A DNA stretch of 64,000 bases from Deltaproteobacteria bacterium (lineage in GTDB: Bacteria; Myxococcota_A; Polyangia; Polyangiales; Houyiibacteriaceae): NCBI GenBank assembly GCA_017644045.1, contig JAEPMI010000008.1:496001-560000 (forward strand). The letters run 5' to 3'. Shown in pieces: positions 49,307 to 57,673 of the stretch. Under the pieces are notes generated by a model. It saw nothing but the letters and a program-made list of their open reading frames with translations. It was not told the origin of the DNA and made no database searches. A program made the translations under genes and the position numbers. Within the stretch, counting starts at the first letter, position 1; each line of letters opens with the position of its first letter.

Positions 49307-50575
49307 ATGGGCTGGAGGGCGGCGGTTTCGTGTGTGCTGATCGCGGCGTGCGGGGGCGCGACCACGGAGCGGGCGGCCACGCCACCGCCGCTGGTGACAC
49401 CAGTGGCCGAGGCGCCGCCGCCGGAGCCGGAACCCGAGGTGCCCTGTGGCGCCAGGCCCTCGGCGACACTGGCGATCCGGGGCGTTCGCGACGAGCCCGG
49501 TCCCTGCCATCTCACGCGTGAGGTGGCCGAGCGGCAGCCGGCGCTCATCGGCGAAGCGATCCGTGCTCACTTCGAGGGGCTGCGCACCGGCTCGGTCTCC
49601 GTACGGCAGCACACGAGCGACCTCGGCGGCGACTACCCGCGCAAGAAGCCCGAGGAGCTCGCGGCCATCGGCGCCCGCGAAGGGTTCTGCCCGACCTACG
49701 TCACGGCCCTGGAGTTTCCGCACGGCTACGCCCATCGGGCTGTCGCGGAGGTCGCCGTGGAGCGCGCGTCGGGGGGGCGGCTCGAGCTGGAAGTCCAGCT
49801 CTGGTTGCGTGAGGACCAGTGGCTCGTGGACACCGATCACCTCTCCCGCGAGCTGATGCAGGTGCTCGCCCTCGAGGGTGCCGTCGACGCTCTTCGGAGT
49901 GGCGAACCGGTCGCTTGGGCGCATCGCGACGACTACCCCGTCGAGGAGCGAGAGGTCGGCGACGACCTGCTGGTGCTCAGCTGCCACCACCACCAGCGAC
50001 TCTGCATGCGCGGGTTCGGCTGGTCGTGCAGCCGAGACCTGCGCACGACCCCGGACATCGTCTCCGTCCAGTGGGAAGAGGTCGACCGCGACCTGGACGA
50101 GCGAGGCGTCGGGTGGCTCGCGATGCAGCGTCATCGCGCCGAGTTGGGGGGTGCGGAGATGAACGCCGGCGATAGCGCGCTCGTGACCTTCCTCGTGGCC
50201 CGCTCTTCGCTGGCGCTGCATGGCTCACTCCCGATCGGCGGCTACGTGTCCGAACGGATCTCTCACGAGCCGGGTGTCGAGAGCATCTGGGAGAGCTCCA
50301 ACGTGCAGCCGACGAGCCTTCGGCTCGGCGTGGACGGTTGCGTCGAGCTCGGACCGATCGAGCGGGTGTCCGTGACCCACGACCGCCTCTCGGGGCGCAC
50401 GGACCGGTCGAGCGCTCCCGCCGCGCTGACGCGGTGGCCCCGGCGAATGAACGGGTTCGACCTCACGGGCGTGTACGGCGCGGCGGAGCGCGACTCCTCG
50501 GGCGCGTGGGACGCGATCCCGGGCGGTGGCTTCCTCCGTCGCGACGACTCCGAGCCCGCCTGCGCGGCTCGCTAG
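49307..50575 (+). CDS. Predicted lipoprotein, unknown function
   Basis: A 422-residue protein with signal MGWRAAVSCVLIAAC, Cys15 then G-G-A-T, followed by a Pro/Glu/Ala linker (PPPEPEPEV). The first domain (about 45-180) includes DEPGPCHLTREVAERQPALI and a HAVAEVAVE-like strand pattern; the second contains SCHHHQRLCMRGFGWSCSRD with His/Cys clustering that could bind metal. Family unknown. It is 43 bases after the crotonase gene but probably independent. The final four bases overlap the convergent gene at 50572. Confidence 0.7.
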   Translation: MGWRAAVSCVLIAACGGATTERAATPPPLVTPVAEAPPPEPEPEVPCGARPSATLAIRGVRDEPGPCHLTREVAERQPALIGEAIRAHFEGLRTGSVSVRQHTSDLGGDYPRKKPEELAAIGAREGFCPTYVTALEFPHGYAHRAVAEVAVERASGGRLELEVQLWLREDQWLVDTDHLSRELMQVLALEGAVDALRSGEPVAWAHRDDYPVEEREVGDDLLVLSCHHHQRLCMRGFGWSCSRDLRTTPDIVSVQWEEVDRDLDERGVGWLAMQRHRAELGGAEMNAGDSALVTFLVARSSLALHGSLPIGGYVSERISHEPGVESIWESSNVQPTSLRLGVDGCVELGPIERVSVTHDRLSGRTDRSSAPAALTRWPRRMNGFDLTGVYGAAERDSSGAWDAIPGGGFLRRDDSEPACAAR

Positions 50576-50997
50576 CCTTCGCGGACTCGGCGGAGCGCTT
50601 CGGCTTCGTCGAGCAGCACCTCGGCGACGTTCCCGTCGGACTTCATGTGTCCCTCCACGTGCGTGCGGCCGAGCTCGGTGGCGACGAGCACGATCAGCCG
50701 TGGGTGGCCGGAGAGGAACGCGGAACGCCAGATGGCCATCGCCTGCTCGAACTCCGGGTCGGCGCGGCCTGCTGCTCGCCGGAGATCGACGAGCAGCGGC
50801 TTGGCCGCCGCGTCCCGCGCCAGCTGCATCGCGTCGGAGAGCTGGGTGTGCTCGGCGACGATCGCGTCACGATCGGGGTAGGGCACATTCGAGCGAACGA
50901 GGTGACGGAAGCTCCCGCGGTCCTCCAGCGTGTGGAAGACGGTGCTGTGCAAGATCGTCCGTTCCTCGTGTGCCCGATTCGCCTGCACGCCGACCAC
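50572..50997 (-). CDS. Hypothetical small protein, possibly STAS-like
   Basis: About 141 residues. Start uncertain: GTG 50997, GTG 50988 or TTG 50952 are all in frame and none has a good ribosome site. The sequence reads ILHSTVFHTLEDRGSFRHLV, AKPLLVDLRRAAGRADPEFE and HPRLIVLVATELGRTHVEGH. The alternation of a Leu-Val-Asp-Leu-Arg strand and following helices resembles STAS or SpoIIAA-like folds used for signalling; this is a guess. It precedes no obvious partner. Ends overlapping the 49307 gene. Confidence 0.55.
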   Translation of the reverse strand: MVGVQANRAHEERTILHSTVFHTLEDRGSFRHLVRSNVPYPDRDAIVAEHTQLSDAMQLARDAAAKPLLVDLRRAAGRADPEFEQAMAIWRSAFLSGHPRLIVLVATELGRTHVEGHMKSDGNVAEVLLDEAEALRRVREG

Positions 50998-51035
50998 AGT
51001 ATGCCACGGGCGGGAGCCTCGTGGATCGGCGGGGC

Positions 51036-51458
51036 TCAGCTCTTGCCGAGCTTCTCTTGCACGCTGCCGATGCCGGAGTCGTAGAGCCCGCCGACGAGCT
51101 CGGCCACCACCTCCGAGGGGGCGCCCGCGGGCTCGAAGGTGCCGGTCCATGTGATGGTGCAGCCGTCGCCGTCCGGACTCACCACCATCGTCGACTGGTA
51201 CTCGGCCATGGGGAGGGGACCCATGTCGGTCATCGAGTAGGTGTACGTCATGGCGTCCGCGTCGAACGCCTCGAGCCGTTCCGCGATCTTCGCGCCATCT
51301 TGCATGGTCACGGTGCGAACGGCGCCGATGCCCTCGCCCTCGGTCTCGCTCGCCGCGACCGGCGGAAGCCACGCGGGAAGCCCATTGAACTCGGATACCA
51401 GCGCCCAAACGTCGGCGGCCGCCGCCTCGATGCGCCCGCTCTTCGATACCTCAGCCAT
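51036..51458 (-). CDS. SRPBCC family protein (polyketide cyclase/dehydrase-like)
   Basis: A 140-residue START-like domain: MAEVSKSGRIEAAAADVWAL with VSEFNGLPAWLPPVAAS, GAVRTVTMQDGAKIAERLEA, YSMTDMGPLPMAEYQSTMVV and DGCTITWTGTFEPAGA, ending in a C-terminal helix (VAELVGGLYDSGIGSVQEKL). The fold forms a deep hydrophobic pocket for lipids or aromatic ligands. Ligand unknown. A GGGGAGGAAT ribosome site lies just before ATG 51458. Monocistronic by spacing. Confidence 0.88.
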   Translation of the reverse strand: MAEVSKSGRIEAAAADVWALVSEFNGLPAWLPPVAASETEGEGIGAVRTVTMQDGAKIAERLEAFDADAMTYTYSMTDMGPLPMAEYQSTMVVSPDGDGCTITWTGTFEPAGAPSEVVAELVGGLYDSGIGSVQEKLGKS

Positions 51459-51526
51459 CTATTCCTCCCCGTCGTGGTGGTGGTCCGCCATCGCGGCGAC
51501 CGGCGGAGCCTACCACTGCTGGGGGG

Positions 51527-52618
51527 TCATTCGGGCCACGGGACGTCCTGCCAACCCGCCTCGCTCCGCAGTCGGTCGGAGAGCGCGTCCGTGGCCGTCT
51601 CCAGCTCGTAGTCGTAGGGCGGCGTGAACACCGCGTCGGGCATGTGCTCGGTGAACTCGATCACGTCGCCTTCGAGCGGGCGCTCCAGGTTGCCGACGAA
51701 GCGGGCGAGGCCGCGCCCCTCGTTCTCGCTGATGACCTTGTGACCGACGTTGGTCTGGGGCGCGAGAACGTTGTGCTCGACCAGGATCTCGGCGGGCTCG
51801 ATGCGCGCCGACATCGCCGTTCCACTGATCCACTCGATCAGGTTGTTGAACGAGTGCGCGCGCCCGAAGCGGATGAAGGGCAGGCGCTGGACCACGTTGT
51901 CGTACCAGTTGTGGTGCCCTGTCCACCGCATCGACGCCCCGTCGCCGTCGTCGCTGCCGGCGCCGACCAGCATGGCTTTGTCGTGGTCGAAGATGTGCGT
52001 GTAGGAGACGGTGACTCCGGTCACGCCCTCGGTGGCGTCGAAGGCGCCGTCGCCACCGTTGGAGAGGTCGCAGTGGTGCACCCACATGTGCTCGCCACCG
52101 TTGTAGAAGCGGATGAGATCGTTCGGAGCGTCCCGTAGCTTAAGGTTGTTGAGGATGACGTTGCCCGCGCCGTTCTGGATGAAGAGGCCTCCGCCCGTGA
52201 TCGTGATGTCGGCGCCACGCCCGTCGATCGTCTTGTCGCTGCCGACCTGGATGTCCGAGTCGAGCTCGATGACGCCATCGACCTCGAAGCGAATCCACGC
52301 GGGCCCGGTCATCGTCGCGGCCTCTCGCAAGGATCCCGACCCCGAGTCGGCGAGCGTGGTCACGACGACGACTGGTCCGCCCGCACCGCCCGTGGTGCCC
52401 TCACCGAAGCCGACGAGCTCCGCGAGCAACGCCTCGTGAGCCGGCCCTCCGCCGAGGTCGGCTCCGGTGCCCGCGTCGGGGTCGGGGTCGGGCGTGGTCG
52501 CGTCGACGTCGCCGGCGTCCCGAACGGCAGCGTCCGGGATCGTGGCGTCCATCGCGAGGTCCGTGTCGTCGTCACCGCAAGCGACGACGAGGGCGAGGAT
52601 GGTGATCAGGCGGCCCAT
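51527..52618 (-). CDS. Pectate lyase (PL1-like) lipoprotein
   Basis: A 363-residue protein. ATG 52618, eight bases after AGGAG, gives MGRLITILALVVAC, Cys14 followed by G-D-D-D, then an Asp/Pro linker. The catalytic part is a pectate-lyase beta-helix: LREAATMTGPAWIRFEVDGV, DKTIDGRGADITITGGGLFI, EHMWVHHCDLSNGGDGAFDA, HHNWYDNVVQRLPFIRFGRA then HSFNN. The W-x-H-H-C calcium-site region and R-x-P-x-x-R-x-G with its catalytic Arg match polysaccharide lyase family 1. Lipid anchoring suggests surface degradation of pectin-like polymers or of another uronan. Single gene. Confidence 0.9.
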   Translation of the reverse strand: MGRLITILALVVACGDDDTDLAMDATIPDAAVRDAGDVDATTPDPDPDAGTGADLGGGPAHEALLAELVGFGEGTTGGAGGPVVVVTTLADSGSGSLREAATMTGPAWIRFEVDGVIELDSDIQVGSDKTIDGRGADITITGGGLFIQNGAGNVILNNLKLRDAPNDLIRFYNGGEHMWVHHCDLSNGGDGAFDATEGVTGVTVSYTHIFDHDKAMLVGAGSDDGDGASMRWTGHHNWYDNVVQRLPFIRFGRAHSFNNLIEWISGTAMSARIEPAEILVEHNVLAPQTNVGHKVISENEGRGLARFVGNLERPLEGDVIEFTEHMPDAVFTPPYDYELETATDALSDRLRSEAGWQDVPWPE

Positions 52619-52716
52619 GGCATTCACTCCTGCCCGGCCAAGCGGCCGAGCGTAGACTCACGCTACTCCGCGAGGTCGAGGGCGTGAAAGCTCAGGAATC
52701 GCACGCCGTATGAGTG

Positions 52717-54219
52717 CTACGCGCCTGCGAGCTGCTCCGCGATCGGGCGCGCGGCCTCGCGGTCCGAAGGGACGAAGCCGATGCGAGTCCGCCGGTCGAG
52801 CAGATCGGCGGCGGTGAGTGCGCCCTCGTGCTCGACGGCCCAGACGAGCTCGGCTCGGGTGTAGGGCAAACCGGGAACGACCCGCTCGGCGAGTGCGGGC
52901 TCCGACGCCATGCGTTCGCGGAGCCGTGGCGCCTCCGACCCGTATCGCGCCCCGAGCCACTCGCTGGACGGTTCGGTCGCGCCGACGAGCGGAAGCGTCC
53001 GGGTGCGACACGGGCCGGCGCTCAACCCGGGCCGGCTGACGAGGGCGTCGACGGCGTCCTCGGCCATGCGCCGGTAGGTCGTCAGCTTTCCTCCGACCAG
53101 ACTCAGCATGCCGTGCGCGCCCTCGTGGACCGCGTGGCGGCGGGAGAGGTCTGCGCTCGTGCCAGACGAGCCGGCCAGCAGCGGCCGGTAGCCGGCGTAG
53201 GTGCCGACGACGTCGTCGGGAGTGAGAGCCTCGCCGAGCGCGCGATTCGCCGTCTCGAGCAGGAAGGCGACGTCGGCGGGCTCCGCCTTCGCCTCGTCCT
53301 CGATCGTGTCGCTCAGGTCGTCCGTGAGGCCGAGGATCACGCGTCCGTCGAGCTGCGGCAGGAAGAAGACGTAGCGCGAGATGGTCCCCGGCACGGCGAC
53401 CATCAGCGCCGCCGTCGGGGAGCCGAGCCGCTCTCCGTCGAAGACCAGGTGCACGCCCTTGCTCGGCTTCAGCGCGACGGTCGGGTCGATCGTGTCGGCC
53501 CAGACCCCGGTCGCGTTGATGACGTGGCGCGCGCGGATCTCGAAGCTCGCGCCGCCGATGGCGTCCGCCACCGTCACGGCGCCCGGTCGGACCGCCTCGG
53601 CGCGGCAGTAGGTCAGCACCTTCGCGCCCTCTCGCGCCGCGGTGCGGGCGAGGGCGACCACGAGCCGTGCGTCGTCGGAGACCTGTCCGTCGAAGGTGAG
53701 GAACGCGCGCCGGACACCCTTCGTCTGCATCCGCGGGAAGTACGAACGAGCGGCGTCGACTCCGATGAGTCGCGGGCGGGGCAGCCGAGCACGCGGTGTG
53801 CCCGCGGCCATGCGCAGCGCTTCGGCCGCGCCGAGCGCGGCGACGTTCAGCGGCGTGAGGTGCCGTGGAACGGAGGTCCCGATGGGCGTGACCATCGGCA
53901 GCGCGCGGATGAGGTGCGGCGCGGTCGACTGCATGAGCACGTCGCGCTCGACCGCGCTCTCGTGGGCGATGCCGACGTCACCCTTCGCGAGGTAACGGAG
54001 TCCACCGTGCACGAGCTTCGACGACCAGCGGCTCGTGCCGAACGCGAGGTCCTGCGCGTCGATCAGCCCGACGCTGAGGCCCCGACTCGCGGCGTCGACC
54101 GCGACCCCGGCTCCGCTCACGCCGGCACCGATGACCAGCAGGTCCACCGCTTCGCCGTCGGCGAGCGCGCGCAGGTCCGCCGCCCGACGAGCGCGATTGA
54201 GTGAGCTCGGGTCCGCCAT
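52717..54219 (-). CDS. glpD: Aerobic glycerol-3-phosphate dehydrogenase
   Basis: A 500-residue FAD enzyme that oxidises glycerol 3-phosphate to DHAP and feeds electrons to quinone at the inner membrane. It shows the FAD motif LLVIGAGVSGAGVAVDAASRG, the family signature FGTSRWSSKLVHGGLRYLAK, and the C-terminal GMLSLVGGKLTTYRRMAEDA. ATG 54219 is the first plausible start. A hairpin at 54239 separates it from the upstream WG-repeat gene, so it is probably transcribed from within that gap. DHAP produced here is also the substrate branch leading to AGPS-type ether lipids. No glpF or glpK is present. Confidence 0.94.
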   Translation of the reverse strand: MADPSSLNRARRAADLRALADGEAVDLLVIGAGVSGAGVAVDAASRGLSVGLIDAQDLAFGTSRWSSKLVHGGLRYLAKGDVGIAHESAVERDVLMQSTAPHLIRALPMVTPIGTSVPRHLTPLNVAALGAAEALRMAAGTPRARLPRPRLIGVDAARSYFPRMQTKGVRRAFLTFDGQVSDDARLVVALARTAAREGAKVLTYCRAEAVRPGAVTVADAIGGASFEIRARHVINATGVWADTIDPTVALKPSKGVHLVFDGERLGSPTAALMVAVPGTISRYVFFLPQLDGRVILGLTDDLSDTIEDEAKAEPADVAFLLETANRALGEALTPDDVVGTYAGYRPLLAGSSGTSADLSRRHAVHEGAHGMLSLVGGKLTTYRRMAEDAVDALVSRPGLSAGPCRTRTLPLVGATEPSSEWLGARYGSEAPRLRERMASEPALAERVVPGLPYTRAELVWAVEHEGALTAADLLDRRTRIGFVPSDREAARPIAEQLAGA

Positions 54220-54238
54220 GGCGTGAGCTTTGGTCAAA

Positions 54239-54264
54239 CGGCGCCGGCGGTCGAGCCGGCGCCG
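54239..54264 (-). terminator. Hairpin terminator after the WG-repeat gene
   Basis: CGGCGCCGGC, loop GGTCGA, GCCGGCGCCG: a perfect 10-bp stem, 9 bases after the stop of the 54273 gene. Confidence 0.65.
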
Positions 54265-54272
54265 CGTTCGGT

Positions 54273-56567
54273 TCAGCGCCCGTAGCGGCCCGCGTCGCCA
54301 CCGCCGCTCGGGTTGCCGCCGCTCGGGGCCGGCGCTGGGCCACCGGCGTCGATGCCGCCCTTCTCCTTCTCCCAGAGCTGGATGACCACCACGTTCGGTG
54401 TGCTCATCGGGAGCATCGGGATCGGGTTGCTGTAGCGGTTCCAGAGGATCGTGGGCGAGAGGTTCGCGGCCTTCGTGGCCTCGAACATCGCCTCCATCAG
54501 CTCCTGCTCGCGGTAGCGCATGCGGCTCTTCGAGTGCCAGTGCAGCAGGTCCGAGCAGGTGATGGCGAAGCAGTACCCGACCCGCCCGTCGTAGGTGAGC
54601 CGCTCGAGGCCGTCGCCGCCGTCGCGGATGAAGATGCGCGGCACGAAGCGCTCGAGGCCGGGCTTGATCCACACGCTCTTCCAGCGCTCGGCGAGAGCGT
54701 TGCGTACGGCGGTCTCGACCTCCGCCGAGCGACCATCGTTCGGGATGTACTGCTCGCCCTGGTTGCCGAGCGCACCGAAGCACACCTTGGCGCCGGGCAC
54801 GAAGATGGGGGCATGGCGCTCCTCGAGCGCCTTGATGTCCATGGACTGCTGGTCGACGATCGCGCCCTTCAGATAGAAGAGGTTCTCGGTCGCGGGCGCG
54901 ACGGCGTCGTCGGCCCAGCACGCGCTCCAATACTCGGGGAAGTCGGCGAAGTTCGCCTGGAAGAGCGGCATCCGCGGATCGGGCACGGCGCTCATCACCC
55001 CGTTCGGGCTGTTCGCGGCGACGCCCCACTGAGCGAAGAGGAGCTCGAAGATCGGCAGCTTCGCCGCGCGCAGATCGCTGATGAGCGTCGACACTTCGAT
55101 GCGCGCGTCGGCCACGTCGTCCTGCACGCGCAGGTACAGGCTGATCGGGGAGATCCAGCGGGCCTCGGTGTAGATCTTCCCGCCGGCCTTCACGCGGACC
55201 GAGCGCTCCCAGGTGTCCACGATGCGGGTGACCAGCAGCTCCTCGGTGATGGTGAGCTCGCGCTCCCAGCCGGCGACCACGACGACGTGCCGGTTCTCGT
55301 CGGTGGAGAAGATGGGCCCCTGCATCCCGTCCGGCGGGAGCTGGTGCACGCCCTCGATGGTTCCGGTGAATTCCGAGACCCGCTCGGCCATCAGCGCGGG
55401 CGCCAGACCGTGGCGGTGCACGCCGGCGGCGTCGAGATCGATCGCGCGCACGAGCTCGCCGCCGAGCTTCGCGAACCCGAAGCGGCCGTCCTTCTCGACC
55501 CGGCCGACGCCCTCGCGGACCTGGATCGGGGAGTCGTACTCGAAGGGGATCGAGACCTGACCCTGGCGGTCGATCACGCCCCACTTGCCCTCGTGCTTCA
55601 CGGACGTGGTGTCGCCGACGTAGTTGAGCCCGTCCTCGAAGTGATGGCCGATGACGAGCTGTCCGCGCTCGTCGATGTAGCCGAGCTTGCCCTGGGCGTC
55701 CTTCACGCGCGCGCTGCCGCCGGAGTAGGCCCAGACGTCGCCGAAGCCACCGGCGATGCGGTTGCCCTGCACGTCGATGAAGCCCCAGGTCTCGCCGTCC
55801 TTGACCGGCACGTGGCTGATCTCGCCCATGAGCTGCAGGCGCGCGTCCTGGAACGGACCGAAGACGCCGCCCTGCGCGTTGAGCACCATGACCTTGCCGT
55901 CGCCGACGGCCCAGACCGTGCCGTGGCGAACGGTGCCCATGCGCTCCCACTTCGGCTCGCTGATCCAGCTGCCGTCGGGTCCGATGAGACCGAAGCGCTC
56001 GCCGACCTTCACCTTCGCCATGCCGCCGTCGAAGTTGGTCGCCTCGTCGAACTGAGGCGCGATGACCACGCCGCCCTTCAGGTCGAGGTAGCCCTCCTTC
56101 GTGCCATCGCTGAAGAAGGCGAGGCCGTTCCGGTGGTGGCTCATGAACGCGTACTGCGGCTGGACGACGACCTGTCCGTTGCGGTCGATGCAGCCGTAGC
56201 CGGTGCCCTTGATCTCGACCGTCGCGAGCCCCTCTTCGAAGTCGTACGCGAAGTCGTAGGTGGGCTCGACGACGACGCTGCCGTCACTGCGCACGAAGCC
56301 CCATTTGCCGCCGTTGATCTTGCTGCCGTCGAGCCAGGCGCCGTCGTTCGTGCGGAAGGGCGCGTCGGCCTCGAGCGCCGCGGCGATGTGGTCGTACGTC
56401 GGCGCGAGCACCGGCGAGCCGTCCACGCCGAGCAGGCCCATCTTCCCCGTCGCGTCGGCGACGCGCGCCACGGGCGCGTGCTCCTCGAAGTCGTTGGCCG
56501 TGACGAACTCGGCGGGGATTCGAACCTCTCCCGCCGCACCCAGATAGAACCAGCTCAAACGCTGCAT
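54273..56567 (-). CDS. WG-repeat protein with large unknown C-terminal domain
   Basis: A 764-residue protein. The first 390 residues hold about nine WG (KWG) repeats with the pattern W/Y-G-x-I/V-D-x-x-G-x-V-V-x-x-x-Y/F-D: KWGFVRSDGSVVVEPTYDFA, GYGCIDRNGQVVVQPQY, KEGYLDLKGGVVIAPQFDEA, TWGFIDVQGNRIAGGF, KWGVIDRQGQVSIPFEYDSP. These form a beta-propeller-like array. Residues 400-764 are a separate domain that I cannot name: VVVVAGWERELTITEELLVT, IFVPGAKVCFGALGNQGEQY, RVGYCFAITCSDLLHWHSK and a Gly/Pro-rich end. No signal peptide is visible. AGGAGG precedes ATG 56567, below a TATCGT box. Confidence 0.82.
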   Translation of the reverse strand: MQRLSWFYLGAAGEVRIPAEFVTANDFEEHAPVARVADATGKMGLLGVDGSPVLAPTYDHIAAALEADAPFRTNDGAWLDGSKINGGKWGFVRSDGSVVVEPTYDFAYDFEEGLATVEIKGTGYGCIDRNGQVVVQPQYAFMSHHRNGLAFFSDGTKEGYLDLKGGVVIAPQFDEATNFDGGMAKVKVGERFGLIGPDGSWISEPKWERMGTVRHGTVWAVGDGKVMVLNAQGGVFGPFQDARLQLMGEISHVPVKDGETWGFIDVQGNRIAGGFGDVWAYSGGSARVKDAQGKLGYIDERGQLVIGHHFEDGLNYVGDTTSVKHEGKWGVIDRQGQVSIPFEYDSPIQVREGVGRVEKDGRFGFAKLGGELVRAIDLDAAGVHRHGLAPALMAERVSEFTGTIEGVHQLPPDGMQGPIFSTDENRHVVVVAGWERELTITEELLVTRIVDTWERSVRVKAGGKIYTEARWISPISLYLRVQDDVADARIEVSTLISDLRAAKLPIFELLFAQWGVAANSPNGVMSAVPDPRMPLFQANFADFPEYWSACWADDAVAPATENLFYLKGAIVDQQSMDIKALEERHAPIFVPGAKVCFGALGNQGEQYIPNDGRSAEVETAVRNALAERWKSVWIKPGLERFVPRIFIRDGGDGLERLTYDGRVGYCFAITCSDLLHWHSKSRMRYREQELMEAMFEATKAANLSPTILWNRYSNPIPMLPMSTPNVVVIQLWEKEKGGIDAGGPAPAPSGGNPSGGGDAGRYGR

Positions 56568-56572
56568 GCACC

Positions 56573-56593
56573 CCTCCTGCGGGGGCGACGATA
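56573..56593 (-). promoter_or_regulatory. Promoter and ribosome-site module of the WG-repeat gene
   Basis: TATCGT (56588-56593) is followed after nine bases by AGGAGG (56573-56578) and ATG 56567. The layout and bases GCGTATCGT...CCCGCAGGAGG are nearly the same as before the gene at 57618. Confidence 0.5.
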
Positions 56594-56634
56594 CGCCAGG
56601 TCGCGAGCGGGCTCCAGAGGCTCTTTTCGACCGT

Positions 56635-57618
56635 TCAGTACGTTCGTCCGCGGGCCTCGGTGAAGTGGAGCTCGCGGATGGCGGTGAGCAGGGCGCGCTG
56701 CTCGCGGCGGCTCCCGCAGAGGTAGAGGCTCACGCGGAGTCGGGACTCGGGCGTGATCTCCGCGCGGCGGCACACGAGCTCCTCTTCGTTGGTCTCGTAG
56801 TGCCATGGCTCCGGCGCGTTGCCCCATCGGGGACGCGGCGGGAGGAGTGCCGCTCGGAAGGAGTCGTCGGCGCTCTGCGGGCCGTCCATCTCGTCGAAGT
56901 ACCAGCGCGTGTAGATGCTGGCGCTGGCGTCGCCGGGCCCCCGGATCTGGTAGGCCGTCTCCCACAGGTCGGCCATGCCACCCAGGCTCGTGACCCAGTA
57001 CCCCGCCGGCAGCGTGCCGGTGATGCCGTGGGCCGAGCTCGAGATGTCGAAGCGGACCTCGGCACCCTCGGTCAGCGGCGGCATGCTCAGCGACGCCTGG
57101 AGCTCGCGCTCGAGCTCGGCCGCCTCTCGGCCACAGTGGTCTCCCTGGACCGAGAGGCTCATCGCCGTCCCTTCGGGCGTGCGAGGAGCCTCGCGCTCCG
57201 CATCGCCCTCGACCTCACCCGCGAGGACCGTGACGCGGCACGTCCCCCTCGTGAGCTCGTGCACGCTCTCGCCGCCTGCGATCCCGACCGCCTCGATGTC
57301 CATCGGGTAGCCCGGGTTGATGCAGGGTTGGGTGCCGTCCGGATCCAGCGTCCAACCGTGGACGAGGGCCGTGGCGCGGCCGCAGGCGAGGCTCAACGAG
57401 AGCTCGACATCGGGTTCGGGCGCAGGCGGCTCCGGTTCTGGCTCGGGCTCGGGCTGCTCGACCTCGCTCGGCTGGTCGACGGGCGTCGCTTCGGACGTGG
57501 GCTCCGGCGCGGCGGGCGTCGATGGTTCCGGCTGCCCGCCACCACATGCGATGAGCGACACCAGTAGGACGCTCCATCGCCACGTCTCGTGGCCAACCCC
57601 TCGACGAGCCTGCTCCAT
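56635..57618 (-). CDS. Predicted lipoprotein, unknown function
   Basis: A 327-residue protein. ATG 57618 gives a signal ending LLVSLIAC (Cys25), followed by G-G-G-Q and a Pro/Glu linker (VEQPEPEPEPEPPAPEPD). The mature domain has paired cysteines (LACGRATALVHGW, QPCINPGYPMDIE, GTCRVTVLAG, GDHCGREAAEL) and beta-strand patterns (LSMPPLTEGAEVRFDISSSA, RLRVSLYLCGSRREQRALLT). Not recognised. Its leader repeats the -10/ribosome-site module found before the WG-repeat gene, implying common control. Confidence 0.72.
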   Translation of the reverse strand: MEQARRGVGHETWRWSVLLVSLIACGGGQPEPSTPAAPEPTSEATPVDQPSEVEQPEPEPEPEPPAPEPDVELSLSLACGRATALVHGWTLDPDGTQPCINPGYPMDIEAVGIAGGESVHELTRGTCRVTVLAGEVEGDAEREAPRTPEGTAMSLSVQGDHCGREAAELERELQASLSMPPLTEGAEVRFDISSSAHGITGTLPAGYWVTSLGGMADLWETAYQIRGPGDASASIYTRWYFDEMDGPQSADDSFRAALLPPRPRWGNAPEPWHYETNEEELVCRRAEITPESRLRVSLYLCGSRREQRALLTAIRELHFTEARGRTY

Positions 57619-57625
57619 CCCCAGA

Positions 57626-57646
57626 CCTCCTGCGGGCGGAACGATA
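57626..57646 (-). promoter_or_regulatory. Promoter and ribosome-site module (copy 2)
   Basis: TATCGT (57641-57646) then AGGAGG (57626-57631) and ATG 57618; it shares GCGTATCGT and CCCGCAGGAGG with the copy at 56573. Confidence 0.5.
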
Positions 57647-57673
57647 CGCGACGACGGGGCCATTCCCGAGCGG

